This document shows, piece after piece, positions 16,435 to 25,214 of a stretch of DNA of 46,925 nt. How positions within the stretch are numbered: the stretch's first letter is position 1; every line of letters begins with the position of its first letter. The position numbers were made by a program, and so were the translations under genes. Below the pieces are notes generated by a model, which searched no databases, was not told where the DNA came from, and saw only the letters and a program-made list of their open reading frames with translations. The DNA comes from Promethearchaeota archaeon. GTDB lineage: Archaea; Asgardarchaeota; Lokiarchaeia; Sigyniarchaeales; SOKP01. The stretch is taken from positions 1 through 46,925 of the forward strand of contig JABCSY010000020.1 of NCBI GenBank assembly GCA_018238625.1, written 5' to 3'.

Positions 16435-17982
16435 TTAATAGTTTCGATAATTTAAAGACCGTTTAATAATATCATTCCAATAAGAAGCCTTGATTTTGCG
16501 TTCTTGCTCGTTAATTTGAGGTTTATATATGTTTTCTATCTTTCTGATAGACATTAATTCTTCTTTTGAATTCCAAAAACCTGTAACCAACCCTGCCATA
16601 AAGGTTACTCCCAATGCCGTTGTTTCAGGGTTTTGTGAATGTTCAACCTCAGTTCCTAATATGTCGCATAAGAATTGAAGAAAAAATTTATTTTTTGAAA
16701 CTCCGCCATCTACTTTTATTTTTTCGACTGAAATATTAATATCAGCTATAATGCCTTCAACAATATCTTTAATTCTATAACTAATTCCTTCTAACACCGC
16801 CCTAACAATATGCTCCTTTTTTGTATCAAGACTTATTCCAAAAATATTACCCTTTGCTGTGTGATCCCAATAAGGGTAAGATATTCCACTCGAGAAGGTT
16901 GGTAGAAAATAGACTCCGTTGGTGGAATTTACACTTAATGCCATCGATTCCGTTTCAGAAGGATCTTTATATAAACCTAATTCCTTCTGGATCCAATCAA
17001 TAATGTTCCCAGTATTGTGACTTACCCCCTCAAGTAAATAAGTAGTTTCTCCATTTAAACGCCATGCTATTAGTGGATATAATTTCCTTTTTGAGGCTTT
17101 AGGTTCATTTCCAGTATTAATGTCAATAAAGGATCCAGTACCATTTGTAATTTTCATATCTCCATATGAAAAACAACATTGACCAAATAGAGATGCTTGT
17201 TGGTCGGCTTGAACAGCAGTAATCTTAATTATACCACTACCAAAGAGAGTTGTGCTTCCAAAATCATCCCCTGTTTCTTTTATTTCAGGCAAAATGTGTT
17301 TTGGAATTTTAAATGCTTTTAAAACTATCGAATTCCATTTTAAAGTAAAAGGATCTAATAAACCTGTAGTGGAGATATTAGAATAATCCGTAGCGTGAAC
17401 TTCTCCTCCCGTCAAATTCCATAATATCCAAGAATCAATAGTACCCCAAATTATATTTGAACTTGGATCTTGCACTTCTTTATTAATTTCTGGGTTATTT
17501 TTTAAGTAAAAGCCCGTTCTTACCGAAGCATGATCTGTGTTGAATTTTAACATTGAACCAGTTAGCATTTTAGTCTTTCTTGTGAGAAAAAAACCTATTT
17601 TAGCTATAAATCTTACCATTTTCATCGAAAAAGAGTTTGTTATTTTCTCTGCATAAGATGCCGACCTAACGTCTTGCCATCCTATGATATTTGAATATGT
17701 TTTTCCAGTTTTTTTATCCCAAAATAGAAAAGAGGCTCTCTGAGTTGAAATTCCAATTGCTTCAATATTTTCAGCACTAAGATTATTATCATTTACAATC
17801 TTGTCCATAACTTGCCTACTAAACTCCCAAATTTCAGCAGGATCTTGTTCCACCTTTCCAGTCCCATCTAAAATATAAGATGGTTTTCTCTTTGCCTCAG
17901 CAAAAATTTCTCCCTCTTTATTAAAGAGGAACGCTTTTATATTGGTCGTTCCAATATCTAAGGTTAAAATATATTTCCCCAT
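16435..17982 (-). CDS. FGGY-family carbohydrate/polyol kinase (copy 2)
   Basis: This kinase of about 515 residues begins MGKYILTLDIGTTNIKAFLF, the sugar-kinase phosphate loop. It then has VEQDPAEIW, IGISTQRASFLFWD, ADQQASLFGQC and TNGTGSFIDI. The C-terminal lobe has KVDGGVSKNKFFLQFLCDI and TTALGVTFMAGL. The substrate is unknown; glycerol-like polyols are likely given the neighbours. The frame extends upstream to a TTG at 18000. GGTGA (17998-17994) looks like the ribosome-binding site, so the ATG at 17982 is chosen. It follows the Fe-S gene closely (32 nt) and should be in the same operon as the Fe-S and flavin subunits. It is clearly paralogous to copy 1. Confidence 0.87.
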   Translation of the reverse strand: MGKYILTLDIGTTNIKAFLFNKEGEIFAEAKRKPSYILDGTGKVEQDPAEIWEFSRQVMDKIVNDNNLSAENIEAIGISTQRASFLFWDKKTGKTYSNIIGWQDVRSASYAEKITNSFSMKMVRFIAKIGFFLTRKTKMLTGSMLKFNTDHASVRTGFYLKNNPEINKEVQDPSSNIIWGTIDSWILWNLTGGEVHATDYSNISTTGLLDPFTLKWNSIVLKAFKIPKHILPEIKETGDDFGSTTLFGSGIIKITAVQADQQASLFGQCCFSYGDMKITNGTGSFIDINTGNEPKASKRKLYPLIAWRLNGETTYLLEGVSHNTGNIIDWIQKELGLYKDPSETESMALSVNSTNGVYFLPTFSSGISYPYWDHTAKGNIFGISLDTKKEHIVRAVLEGISYRIKDIVEGIIADINISVEKIKVDGGVSKNKFFLQFLCDILGTEVEHSQNPETTALGVTFMAGLVTGFWNSKEELMSIRKIENIYKPQINEQERKIKASYWNDIIKRSLNYRNY

Positions 17983-18014
17983 TATTTCAATATTCACCAA
18001 TTTTTCTGATTAAT

Positions 18015-19289
18015 TCATAATACACTAAACAATAATTCAGATACATCCATAATTTTAATCTTTTCTTTTTCATCTTCTTTAAGGCCATAAGCCAAGCCTA
18101 ATTCACATAATGGACATGCAGAAACAAATATTTCCGCTCCTGTTTCCTTTAACTCATTAACTCTATTAGAAGCCTCTTTAATTGCTAAATCTTTATCGGC
18201 CCAATGAGCTGTACCACTCCAACCACAACAATGTACGTATTCTTTATTATATGTTGTTTCTACCAATTCCAAACCCGGAATCTTACCGAGAATGTCTCTA
18301 ATAGATGAAGTATCGTTCATATTTCTAGCAATAAGACAAGGATCGTGGATCGTTACTTTTTTCAAGTCGTCCGGTATATTTTTTACTGGCTCGATTTTAC
18401 CTTCGTCTAACAATTTTTTGATGTATTTTGCTATGTGAATTATTTTTTTATCGATTTTAATTCCCGCGCTTTCATATCTTTTGGTTAATGTTATAATACA
18501 ACCAGGACAATCTGATACAACAACTTTGGCTCCCGTGGATTCAATTAATTCCTTGTTTTTATTAGCAAATTCTTTGGCTGTTTCAAAATCCCTAATATTA
18601 AATGCTGGACCCCCACAACATACTTTTGTATCGAGATTGGTGGAAAATTTTACTCCTGCTTTTTTTAGAATTTCCATGTTTGCCTTTATTACTTCTGGGA
18701 ACTTCATTGACTCGCAACCAATATAATAATAAACCTCGTCATTACCGTCAGTTTCAATATTTTTAATCCCTTTTTCTTTATAGGTTTCGTAAATGTTGTA
18801 CCCTTCAATTGTGTTTGAGGTTTTTAATTTATCAATTTGTTCCTTACAATAATCAGGCATTAATCCTTTATCGTTTAGATCGTCTCTTACAGTTTCTAAC
18901 AAAGAAACAACTGAAAAATCAAAAGGGCACCAGATTTTACAACTCTCCTCGTTGGAACACATATACATAAGATCAATAAATGCTTTATTTTCTTCCTTTG
19001 TAGGATCTATTTTCCCTATTGACAGATAATATCCAATTCGTGCTTTATAGGCTGGGCTCATAGTTTCAGATTGTGCAGCTTCAAGCATACCACAACTGAA
19101 GCGACACATATTTGGGCAAAGCATACATTTAATTAAATTATCAACATCTGCTTTATATTCTCCTTTAGGGTAAAAGTTCTTCTTTTTTGAACGCATATTT
19201 TTCATTAGAATTGCTTTAATATCCCTATCTGCTTTGCTAAGGAGTGGAAGCATCCATTTATACTTCTTAAATGTTTCAAAAGCACCCAT
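18015..19289 (-). CDS. Fe-S oxidoreductase subunit with two CCG domains (GlcF/GlpC/HdrD type)
   Basis: This 424-residue protein has two [4Fe-4S] ferredoxin-like motifs near the N-terminus: CMLCPNMCRFSC (about 57-68), then CSNEESCKIWCP (about 110-121). Two cysteine-rich CCG domains follow. The first has GCESMKFPEV, VCCGGPAF and DCPGC; the second has DPCLIARN, HCCGWSGT and ACPLC. This layout is that of the electron-transfer subunit of glycolate oxidase, anaerobic glycerol-3-phosphate dehydrogenase and heterodisulfide reductase HdrD. It presumably takes electrons from the flavoprotein encoded immediately upstream: the stop TGA of that gene abuts this ATG. A full GGAGGTGA lies 8 nt before the ATG. 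The final electron acceptor is unknown. Confidence 0.92.
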   Translation of the reverse strand: MGAFETFKKYKWMLPLLSKADRDIKAILMKNMRSKKKNFYPKGEYKADVDNLIKCMLCPNMCRFSCGMLEAAQSETMSPAYKARIGYYLSIGKIDPTKEENKAFIDLMYMCSNEESCKIWCPFDFSVVSLLETVRDDLNDKGLMPDYCKEQIDKLKTSNTIEGYNIYETYKEKGIKNIETDGNDEVYYYIGCESMKFPEVIKANMEILKKAGVKFSTNLDTKVCCGGPAFNIRDFETAKEFANKNKELIESTGAKVVVSDCPGCIITLTKRYESAGIKIDKKIIHIAKYIKKLLDEGKIEPVKNIPDDLKKVTIHDPCLIARNMNDTSSIRDILGKIPGLELVETTYNKEYVHCCGWSGTAHWADKDLAIKEASNRVNELKETGAEIFVSACPLCELGLAYGLKEDEKEKIKIMDVSELLFSVL

Positions 19290-20768
19290 TCACTTTTCAC
19301 CTCCCTTCCAAGTATCGATATAAATTTTACCTGGATTTAAAATATTATTAGGATCTAAGAGTTTTTTAATTTCTTTCATAGTTTTCATAGATTCCCCCCA
19401 TTCTTCAGCCATCCAATGAGACCTAGTAATACCTATTCCGTGATGGTGCCCAATGGAACCACCGGAGTCTAAAACTGCTTTTATTGTCGAATTCCAACAA
19501 TTTTGATAAAATTCAAGATCAGATGTACCTTTAGGTGGAACACCTCCAAATGTAAAATAGATGCCAATGCCATTTGGATAAAAGTGTGAAACATGAGCCG
19601 TTATTAATAGATTACCTCTTACCTTGCCCGTTGCTTCTAATACAGAATGATATAACTTTGCTGCGTTCTCCCATAAAGAAGCGACTTCAATAGTATCAAA
19701 GACTAATTTATAAGCAGGCATCGAAGATGTTTCGGTAACTTTAAATCTAGTTTCAAACCAATGTTCTACCGGAGCCTCTCCACAGTCTACACCAAAATTT
19801 TTCTCACATTTTTCTCTTGTGATTATCTCTTCTAAATCAACTAGTTTTTGGTTTCCTTCACAAACGAAAATAACCATTACTTTATCTTTCGCATTTTCAA
19901 CTTCGCCAAAATGCCTATTAGTTTCTGATTGGTCGTAAATTCTGATAACCGCCGGATAAATGTTCTCCCTTAAAATTTCTCTTACAGCTTTAAAAGAGGC
20001 TTCAATTGAAGCAAATGTGTATGATATTAAAGCCCTTTTTTCAGGAATCGGCCATATTTTCAATGTTGCTTGGGTAACTATCCCTAAGGTTCCTTCGCCG
20101 CCTATAAATAATTTATCAAGTCGAGGTCCTGTTGATGCTCCTGCCATAGTTTTGAACTTGATTAGTTCTCCTTGTGGTAAAACTAGTTCCATGCCTAATA
20201 CTATATCATCAATTTTTCCGTATTTGGTTGAAAATTGACCAGCTGCTCTATGAGCAATCCACCCTCCTAGTGAAGAAGTGTAAAGAGATTGTGGTATATG
20301 TCCCGTAGTATATCCTTTAGCCTCCAAAAACCTTTCTAAATTCATTCCATTAATTCCAGCTTGAGCGGTTACCGTTAAATTTTTCTCGTTTATATCCACG
20401 ATCTTGTTAAACTTTTTCATATCAAGAATTATTCCCCCATAAATAGGTATTGCGCCTCCAACAACTCCCGAACCTTCAGCGAATGGAATTACAGGTATCT
20501 TTTCTAGATTTGCTAGTTTTAGAATTTCTGAAATGTGGGTGACATTTTCTGGCCAAGTTATAAAATCAGGTAGACCAGCAATTATTCCTTGTAACGTCCA
20601 ATTATAAGCTATCATCGAAGTGTCTTTTGTATAAGCTAGTATATCCACGTCTTCAGTTGAAACATTTTGCTCTCCAATAATATCAATTAGTTTTAACTTA
20701 ACGTTCGACTTATTCTTAATTTCGGAGCGGTTTTCCTTATATATTAATTCAAAATCTTTAAAATCCAT
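19290..20768 (-). CDS. FAD-linked oxidase, alkyl-DHAP-synthase/GlcD-like
   Basis: This 492-residue protein belongs to the PCMH/vanillyl-alcohol oxidase flavoprotein family. The FAD-binding half has PFAEGSGVVGGAIPIYGGIILDM, the run TSSLGGWIAHRAAGQ and KLFIGGEGTLGIVTQATL. The C-terminal half ends with GGSIGHHHGIGITRSHW and LDPNNILNPGKIY. The HHHG motif near residue 445 typifies alkyldihydroxyacetonephosphate synthase (AGPS) and its prokaryotic relatives; D-lactate and glycolate dehydrogenases usually lack it. It forms a two-gene unit with the Fe-S subunit directly downstream, so it is likely a dehydrogenase of a phosphorylated glycerol-type or 2-hydroxy compound. An ether-lipid-related reaction cannot be excluded. 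It lacks a Shine-Dalgarno, and an A/T box about 25 nt upstream suggests a leaderless message. Confidence 0.87.
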   Translation of the reverse strand: MDFKDFELIYKENRSEIKNKSNVKLKLIDIIGEQNVSTEDVDILAYTKDTSMIAYNWTLQGIIAGLPDFITWPENVTHISEILKLANLEKIPVIPFAEGSGVVGGAIPIYGGIILDMKKFNKIVDINEKNLTVTAQAGINGMNLERFLEAKGYTTGHIPQSLYTSSLGGWIAHRAAGQFSTKYGKIDDIVLGMELVLPQGELIKFKTMAGASTGPRLDKLFIGGEGTLGIVTQATLKIWPIPEKRALISYTFASIEASFKAVREILRENIYPAVIRIYDQSETNRHFGEVENAKDKVMVIFVCEGNQKLVDLEEIITREKCEKNFGVDCGEAPVEHWFETRFKVTETSSMPAYKLVFDTIEVASLWENAAKLYHSVLEATGKVRGNLLITAHVSHFYPNGIGIYFTFGGVPPKGTSDLEFYQNCWNSTIKAVLDSGGSIGHHHGIGITRSHWMAEEWGESMKTMKEIKKLLDPNNILNPGKIYIDTWKGGEK

Positions 20769-20891
20769 ATAAAATCAGTATTAATTTTATGGTTAGTTAT
20801 CATAGTAAAATGATTAGAATTAATTAAAAATTTATACTTTTTAATATTCAAACATTATTTTTAACAAAAACTACGAGAAAAAGCGTGTAAA

Positions 20892-22370
20892 TTAATAAAA
20901 TGTTTCTCCTGTAATTCTATTAACCTTTAAATGTCTAAACCTAGCTTGAGTTTTAATCCGTTCCATATTTAAAGATACTTTCTCTACAACCTCGGGGGGA
21001 AATAAATATTTAGCCAGTTGAATAATCATTTGTCGAGTTTCAATGCAATTAAATAATTTAAGAATCTCTAACGCGTAAAACAGCTCGGAAATTAAATCAA
21101 AATTCATATCAGCTGAAAATTCAAGAAGTTCTAAATTTCTATAAATTCTAGATATTATACTTGATAGAAGGTCATGTTCTTGTACCTTTTCTAAACAGTT
21201 TCTCATATAATTGCAAAATAATACGTAATAAGTCGCTTCAGATGAAATAAAACCATCTCTATCTTGCTTTATTCCTTCTGGAGTTATTCTATGTTCTAAT
21301 TCTTCCAATATTGCATAAATATTTTCGTCTACGTTGCGAGCACGAATAAGATTATAAATTTTTAAAATTACAACTAATTGAGACGTTTCTAAATTCTTTA
21401 GATAAGATTGCTCGAAATATTTCGAATCAGCTTCTATTAATCTATTAAGTTGAGAATTTGTAAGCCATAGTTTCATAAAATGTGTAGCTTTTAATAAGTA
21501 ATATACTCCATCAGTAGCTTGCACTAAGGGCGCTTCAAACTCATCTATCCCTTCTTCATATAAATCCATTAAAAACTTCTTAATTTTATCTTTGTCTAAT
21601 TTTAGATTAAAAACTTTTGATAAATAAATCCCACAAAAATAGAGGTCAGGGTTTTTTAGAGTAACTAATGGAATGGTGATTAACCATTCATCCATATTAT
21701 TCAAAATGTATTCTTTAATATGAGAAAAATCAAATCTCATTTCTAAATGAAAAAAGCTAATGATTCGATCTATCAAATATAAAAGCTGTAATTTTTCTTT
21801 TGGGTCCTCTAAATCTTCTAAAATCTCGATTCCTTTTTTATTTTCAATTAATTTCTTTACAAATCGCTCTTGAATTTGAAGATATTTCTTCAAATTCTCT
21901 TTTTTTTCTGGATGTTTATTAATTAGATCTTTTAAGTTCCTCAATTCAACTATAAATTCTAAACTCAGGAAATCTTTTGATTTCAAATTTAGTATAATTG
22001 GATTAACATTAATATCAACTAAGTAATCTACAACTTTTTCTAAAAAAATCTCATACAAAATAGGTGCTATTTTTATATCATAAATTTCATGAATAGAAGA
22101 AATTTTACAATCACCATTAGGATTAATCTCAAAGAAAAGGTCTAAAAATTTATTTTCTATTTCTTCTAACTCAAATTCCATTTCTAGTAAATCTGCTTTG
22201 ATAAAATCCAAAATTTCAGCAAATCTTTTATCCAAATTATCTATTTCAATTTCCTTCATTTTAACAAAATTAGTAATTCTTTCGCGAAAAAATTGGTCTA
22301 ACCTATTATAAAAAGAATCCACATTGTCCAAAAATAAGGAAAAAATGTTGAATAATCCTTGAAAAATCAT
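20892..22370 (-). CDS. All-helical protein, possibly with prenyltransferase-like alpha/alpha-toroid repeats
   Basis: This protein of about 492 residues has no signal peptide or membrane helix. The first 90 residues are charged and probably coiled coil (KEIEIDNLDKRFAEILDFIK). From about residue 230 to 470, a pattern of paired helices repeats: LYFCGIYLSKVFNLKLDKDKIKKF, EAPLVQATDGVYYLLKATHFM and QDRDGFISSEATYYVLFCNY. It resembles the repeated helical hairpins of the prenyltransferase/terpene-cyclase toroid, but no catalytic residues were recognised. An adaptor or scaffold role is as likely as an enzyme. The frame also opens at TTG 22376; ATG 22370 (MIFQGLF) is preferred. It lies just upstream of the flavin/Fe-S cluster, but the 123-nt gap argues for a separate unit. 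Confidence 0.6.
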   Translation of the reverse strand: MIFQGLFNIFSLFLDNVDSFYNRLDQFFRERITNFVKMKEIEIDNLDKRFAEILDFIKADLLEMEFELEEIENKFLDLFFEINPNGDCKISSIHEIYDIKIAPILYEIFLEKVVDYLVDINVNPIILNLKSKDFLSLEFIVELRNLKDLINKHPEKKENLKKYLQIQERFVKKLIENKKGIEILEDLEDPKEKLQLLYLIDRIISFFHLEMRFDFSHIKEYILNNMDEWLITIPLVTLKNPDLYFCGIYLSKVFNLKLDKDKIKKFLMDLYEEGIDEFEAPLVQATDGVYYLLKATHFMKLWLTNSQLNRLIEADSKYFEQSYLKNLETSQLVVILKIYNLIRARNVDENIYAILEELEHRITPEGIKQDRDGFISSEATYYVLFCNYMRNCLEKVQEHDLLSSIISRIYRNLELLEFSADMNFDLISELFYALEILKLFNCIETRQMIIQLAKYLFPPEVVEKVSLNMERIKTQARFRHLKVNRITGETFY

Positions 22371-22702
22371 TGACAACTAACCTAAATTTTAATACAAGTT
22401 TTAATTATCGTTATACTCGATATTTTTATAGATTATTAGGAAGTATAGAAATTAATATTTTATTCTTATTTAGTAAAGAAAAATGAAAATATCTACAGAT
22501 TATTATTTAATTGGGCGGTGAAAATTATCAAAAAATAATTTAAAATGATACCAGTTTCTTAATGTCTTTAAAATTTATAATTTTAGCTTATAATAAAAAT
22601 CCTTCTATAAAAATAAAGATTTAACCATTTGTATTTCAACCTTAATGGATACTTAAAATTTTAAAAAATTACTTCATAAAATTTAAAATTAAAAAAAAAT
22701 CT
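22371..22702. other. AT-rich spacer between divergent genes
   Basis: About 330 nt of very AT-rich sequence separate the all-helical protein gene (minus strand) from the phosphohexosamine mutase (plus strand). I see no ORF, repeat or stable hairpin apart from the promoter element of the mutase at its right end. Confidence 0.4.
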
Positions 22703-22716
22703 TTAAGATATATAAG
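22703..22716 (+). promoter_or_regulatory. BRE/TATA element of the phosphohexosamine mutase gene
   Basis: TTAAGATATATAAG ends about 19 nt before the ATG at 22735. The core ATATATAA is an archaeal TATA box, and a purine-rich stretch before it could serve as the BRE. The spacing puts the transcription start at or next to the ATG, and no Shine-Dalgarno is seen, so the message is probably leaderless. Confidence 0.5.
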
Positions 22717-22734
22717 AAAATTATTAAGGCAAAG

Positions 22735-24171
22735 ATGAAAAAAATGACATCAAATATATTTGGCACTTCAGGCATAAGAATGGTGTTCCAAAATTATAGC
22801 GAGACAGATCTCATGTTTACGCCGCAAATGGCTTTAGATGTGGGATTAGCGTTGGGCACATATTTAAAAGGTACAGGTATCGTAGTTATCGGGAAGGATA
22901 TTAGAACTTCTGCTTTACCAATAGAATATTCACTAATTTCTGGGATTATAAGTACGGGATGTAATGTGAAAACGTTAGGAATTGTAACCACACCCACATT
23001 AACATTATCTCAACAATTTTTAGATGCGAATGCTGGAGTTATGATTACTGCGTCTCATAATACCCCCGAATATATTGGATTAAAATTTTGGAATCCTTCA
23101 GGTATAGGATATTCTCACGAGCAAGAAGAAGAGATTTCGCGAATATATGACGAGAAGGATTTTCTTGATATCAGATGGGATCAAATTGGAAGAGTTACTC
23201 AAGTTAATGATATTAACGATATACACATTTCAGAAATAATGAATCGTATAAAATTTGATGGAAGTAATCTTAATGTTATAGTTGACCCCGGAAACGGAGC
23301 GGGATGTGAAATCGTTCCTAAACTATTAAGTGCTTACAATGTAAATATTATTACAATCAATGCACAAATGGATGGTAAATTCCCTGGAAGGAATTCAGAA
23401 CCTAGCGAAAAAAATTTAATTCAGATTTCCAAATTTTTGAAAATATCAACGCAAGAAGACATTGGAATTGCGCTAGATGGGGATGCTGATAGAGTTATTT
23501 TTTTAGACGAAACTGGTGAAATTGTCGATCCAATTAGGTTATTAACACTCCTGGCAAAATATTACATACAAAATAATAAAAATAACATTTCTATGAATGA
23601 TATGAAAGTATCTACTCCAGTAAATTCATCTAGTTTAGTTGAAGACGTGTTACAACCATTAGGTTGCGAAGTAATAAGAACTGAGGTCGGAGATATTCAA
23701 GTAGCTCAAGCTTTACATAAGAATGGGGGATTTTTGGGTGGAGAAACTTCAGGTACATATATTTGGCCCAACTTCCATTTAGGACCAGATTCAATAGTCA
23801 CAATTGGAATAGTCTTGCAAATGATAATCAAAACCGGAAAAAGTTTAATAGAACTATTAAAAGAAATTCCAAAATATCCCTATTACCGCAAACAATTCGA
23901 GCTCAAAAAAGATATTCCCTTTACTGATGAGATAAACCAAAAAATTATTACTGAGATGAAAGAGAGCTTCGATTCTATGGGAAAAGAATTAAAAACTATT
24001 AACAAAATGGACGGTTGTAGATTCGATTACGATAATGGATGGATTTTAATAAGACGTTCAGGAACAAGCCCATATTTAAGAATTTCTGGCGAATCTAGTG
24101 TCGATATAAATCAATCAATTGATATGAATAAAATAGCAGAAGAAAAAATGAAGAAATTAAATTTAATTTAA
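22735..24171 (+). CDS. glmM: Phosphohexomutase, probably phosphoglucosamine mutase (GlmM-like)
   Basis: This 478-residue protein interconverts hexosamine/hexose 6- and 1-phosphates. It opens with FGTSGIRMVF. The phosphoserine loop is ITASHNTPEYIGLK (Ser107), the metal loop is DGDADR (about 248-253), the sugar-binding loop is GGETSGTY, and the phosphate loop near the end is RRSGTSPYLRI. All four active-site loops are intact. Phosphoglucosamine mutase and phosphomanno/glucomutases share these motifs; the neighbouring glmS and uridylyltransferase genes favour glucosamine phosphate as substrate. An alternative start is ATG 22744. It converges with the NagB-like gene 34 nt downstream. Confidence 0.9.
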   Translation: MKKMTSNIFGTSGIRMVFQNYSETDLMFTPQMALDVGLALGTYLKGTGIVVIGKDIRTSALPIEYSLISGIISTGCNVKTLGIVTTPTLTLSQQFLDANAGVMITASHNTPEYIGLKFWNPSGIGYSHEQEEEISRIYDEKDFLDIRWDQIGRVTQVNDINDIHISEIMNRIKFDGSNLNVIVDPGNGAGCEIVPKLLSAYNVNIITINAQMDGKFPGRNSEPSEKNLIQISKFLKISTQEDIGIALDGDADRVIFLDETGEIVDPIRLLTLLAKYYIQNNKNNISMNDMKVSTPVNSSSLVEDVLQPLGCEVIRTEVGDIQVAQALHKNGGFLGGETSGTYIWPNFHLGPDSIVTIGIVLQMIIKTGKSLIELLKEIPKYPYYRKQFELKKDIPFTDEINQKIITEMKESFDSMGKELKTINKMDGCRFDYDNGWILIRRSGTSPYLRISGESSVDINQSIDMNKIAEEKMKKLNLI

Positions 24172-24205
24172 AACTTTTATTAAGCATTTATTTTTCTATT
24201 TGTAG

Positions 24206-25162
24206 TTAATTGTTTATAATTTCTATTCCTTTTTGTTCGAGCTTTTTTTTGTTAGCAAGAAGTTCTCTACCAGCAATTTTATCCAAAATATAAATTAAAT
24301 TGCCAGCTTTTTCCGAATATATCTGACCATAAGATATTGGAACGTCCGGAGTAGGTACATTTAGTAATGATTCAGTAACAGATTTAGTTTTTCGTTCTCC
24401 ATTAGCTAATAACAAAACTGTTTTCGCCTTATATACTAGCTCAGCACCCATAGTGATAGCATAACGAGGGCATTCATTTTCTGAGTTAAATTGCCCATCG
24501 ATTACGGCATTCGTTACTGTATTTTTATCAAGTTTTATTAACATAACTTTACTTCCTTCAAAGGGAATTCCTGATTCATGGAATGCAACATGGCCGCGCC
24601 CACCAACTCCTATAACTTGTAAATCAATACCGCCAGATTTTTCAATTTTTTGGGTGTATCCATCCAAAATTGTTTCACGAATCCAATTTAGATATTCTGA
24701 AGAAGCGTTATTTTTAATGACAATTGATTTTCCCGAATCAGTCCCTAATTCAATCCAATCTTCAGGATGGGATGATAGTTCTTGCATCAGTTGTTTTTGA
24801 TCGATTAAACAAGCGTAAGGTAAAGTTGTTTCGATAAATTTATTGTTAAGAAGCCCAAAGAATTCTTTAATCATAAAGTAGCAATAACTTTGCGGGTGTA
24901 TCGTGCGTTGTTGAGCATTCTCTCCCGGGAGACCAATATATTCGTCGAGATTAAAACTGCGAACCCTATTGCTGTCAAATTTTTTAACGTTTGCCATTTG
25001 GGCAAGTTCTTTATAAAGACCCGTTGGTGAATTTCCTGTTGCAAGCCCTAAAACATATTCATCCTTGTCTTGTAATCCTTGGATAATATGTTCTTTTACG
25101 ATTTCCGCTGCAACCTTGCTTAGCTTTTCAAAGTTATCTGTTACAAATACTTTAATTGCCAT
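24206..25162 (-). CDS. nagB: Glucosamine-6-phosphate deaminase/isomerase-like protein (NagB family)
   Basis: This 318-residue protein has the NagB/6-phosphogluconolactonase fold. The phosphate loop is LGLATGNSPTGLYKEL, the catalytic-Asp segment is SFNLDEYIGL, the active-site histidine is in IGVGGRGHVAFHESG, and the C-terminal strand LLLANGERKTKSVTESLL carries a conserved Lys. The family converts glucosamine-6-P to fructose-6-P plus ammonia and can run in reverse in archaea. It is about 50 residues longer than bacterial NagB, with extra sequence between residues about 100 and 170. It is transcribed divergently from glmS with only 52 nt between the two starts, so the two opposed reactions share one control region. 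Confidence 0.9.
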   Translation of the reverse strand: MAIKVFVTDNFEKLSKVAAEIVKEHIIQGLQDKDEYVLGLATGNSPTGLYKELAQMANVKKFDSNRVRSFNLDEYIGLPGENAQQRTIHPQSYCYFMIKEFFGLLNNKFIETTLPYACLIDQKQLMQELSSHPEDWIELGTDSGKSIVIKNNASSEYLNWIRETILDGYTQKIEKSGGIDLQVIGVGGRGHVAFHESGIPFEGSKVMLIKLDKNTVTNAVIDGQFNSENECPRYAITMGAELVYKAKTVLLLANGERKTKSVTESLLNVPTPDVPISYGQIYSEKAGNLIYILDKIAGRELLANKKKLEQKGIEIINN

Positions 25163-25172
25163 AAATAATTCC

Positions 25173-25189
25173 TTTAAATATATTTTAAA
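25173..25189. promoter_or_regulatory. Shared A/T element between nagB-like and glmS starts
   Basis: TTTAAATATATTTTAAA lies in the 52-nt divergent gap and reads as a TATA-like box on both strands. Its distance to the glmS ATG (26-42 nt) suits a leaderless glmS transcript, and it is closer to the nagB-like ATG (11-27 nt). One TBP site may serve only one direction at a time, which would couple synthesis and breakdown of glucosamine-6-P. That coupling is inference. Confidence 0.4.
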
Positions 25190-25214
25190 CTAAAAAAAGT
25201 TCTTTTTAATAAAA

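Noticed and set aside
16435..18000. TTG 18000 as start of the copy-2 FGGY kinase
   Set aside because: It would overlap the GGTGA ribosome-binding site; the family's N-terminus begins at the ATG at 17982.
14780..20768. Classical anaerobic glycerol-3-phosphate dehydrogenase operon (glpABC)
   Set aside because: The flavoprotein is not of the GlpA family; it is of the PCMH/AGPS type, so only the Fe-S subunit is comparable.
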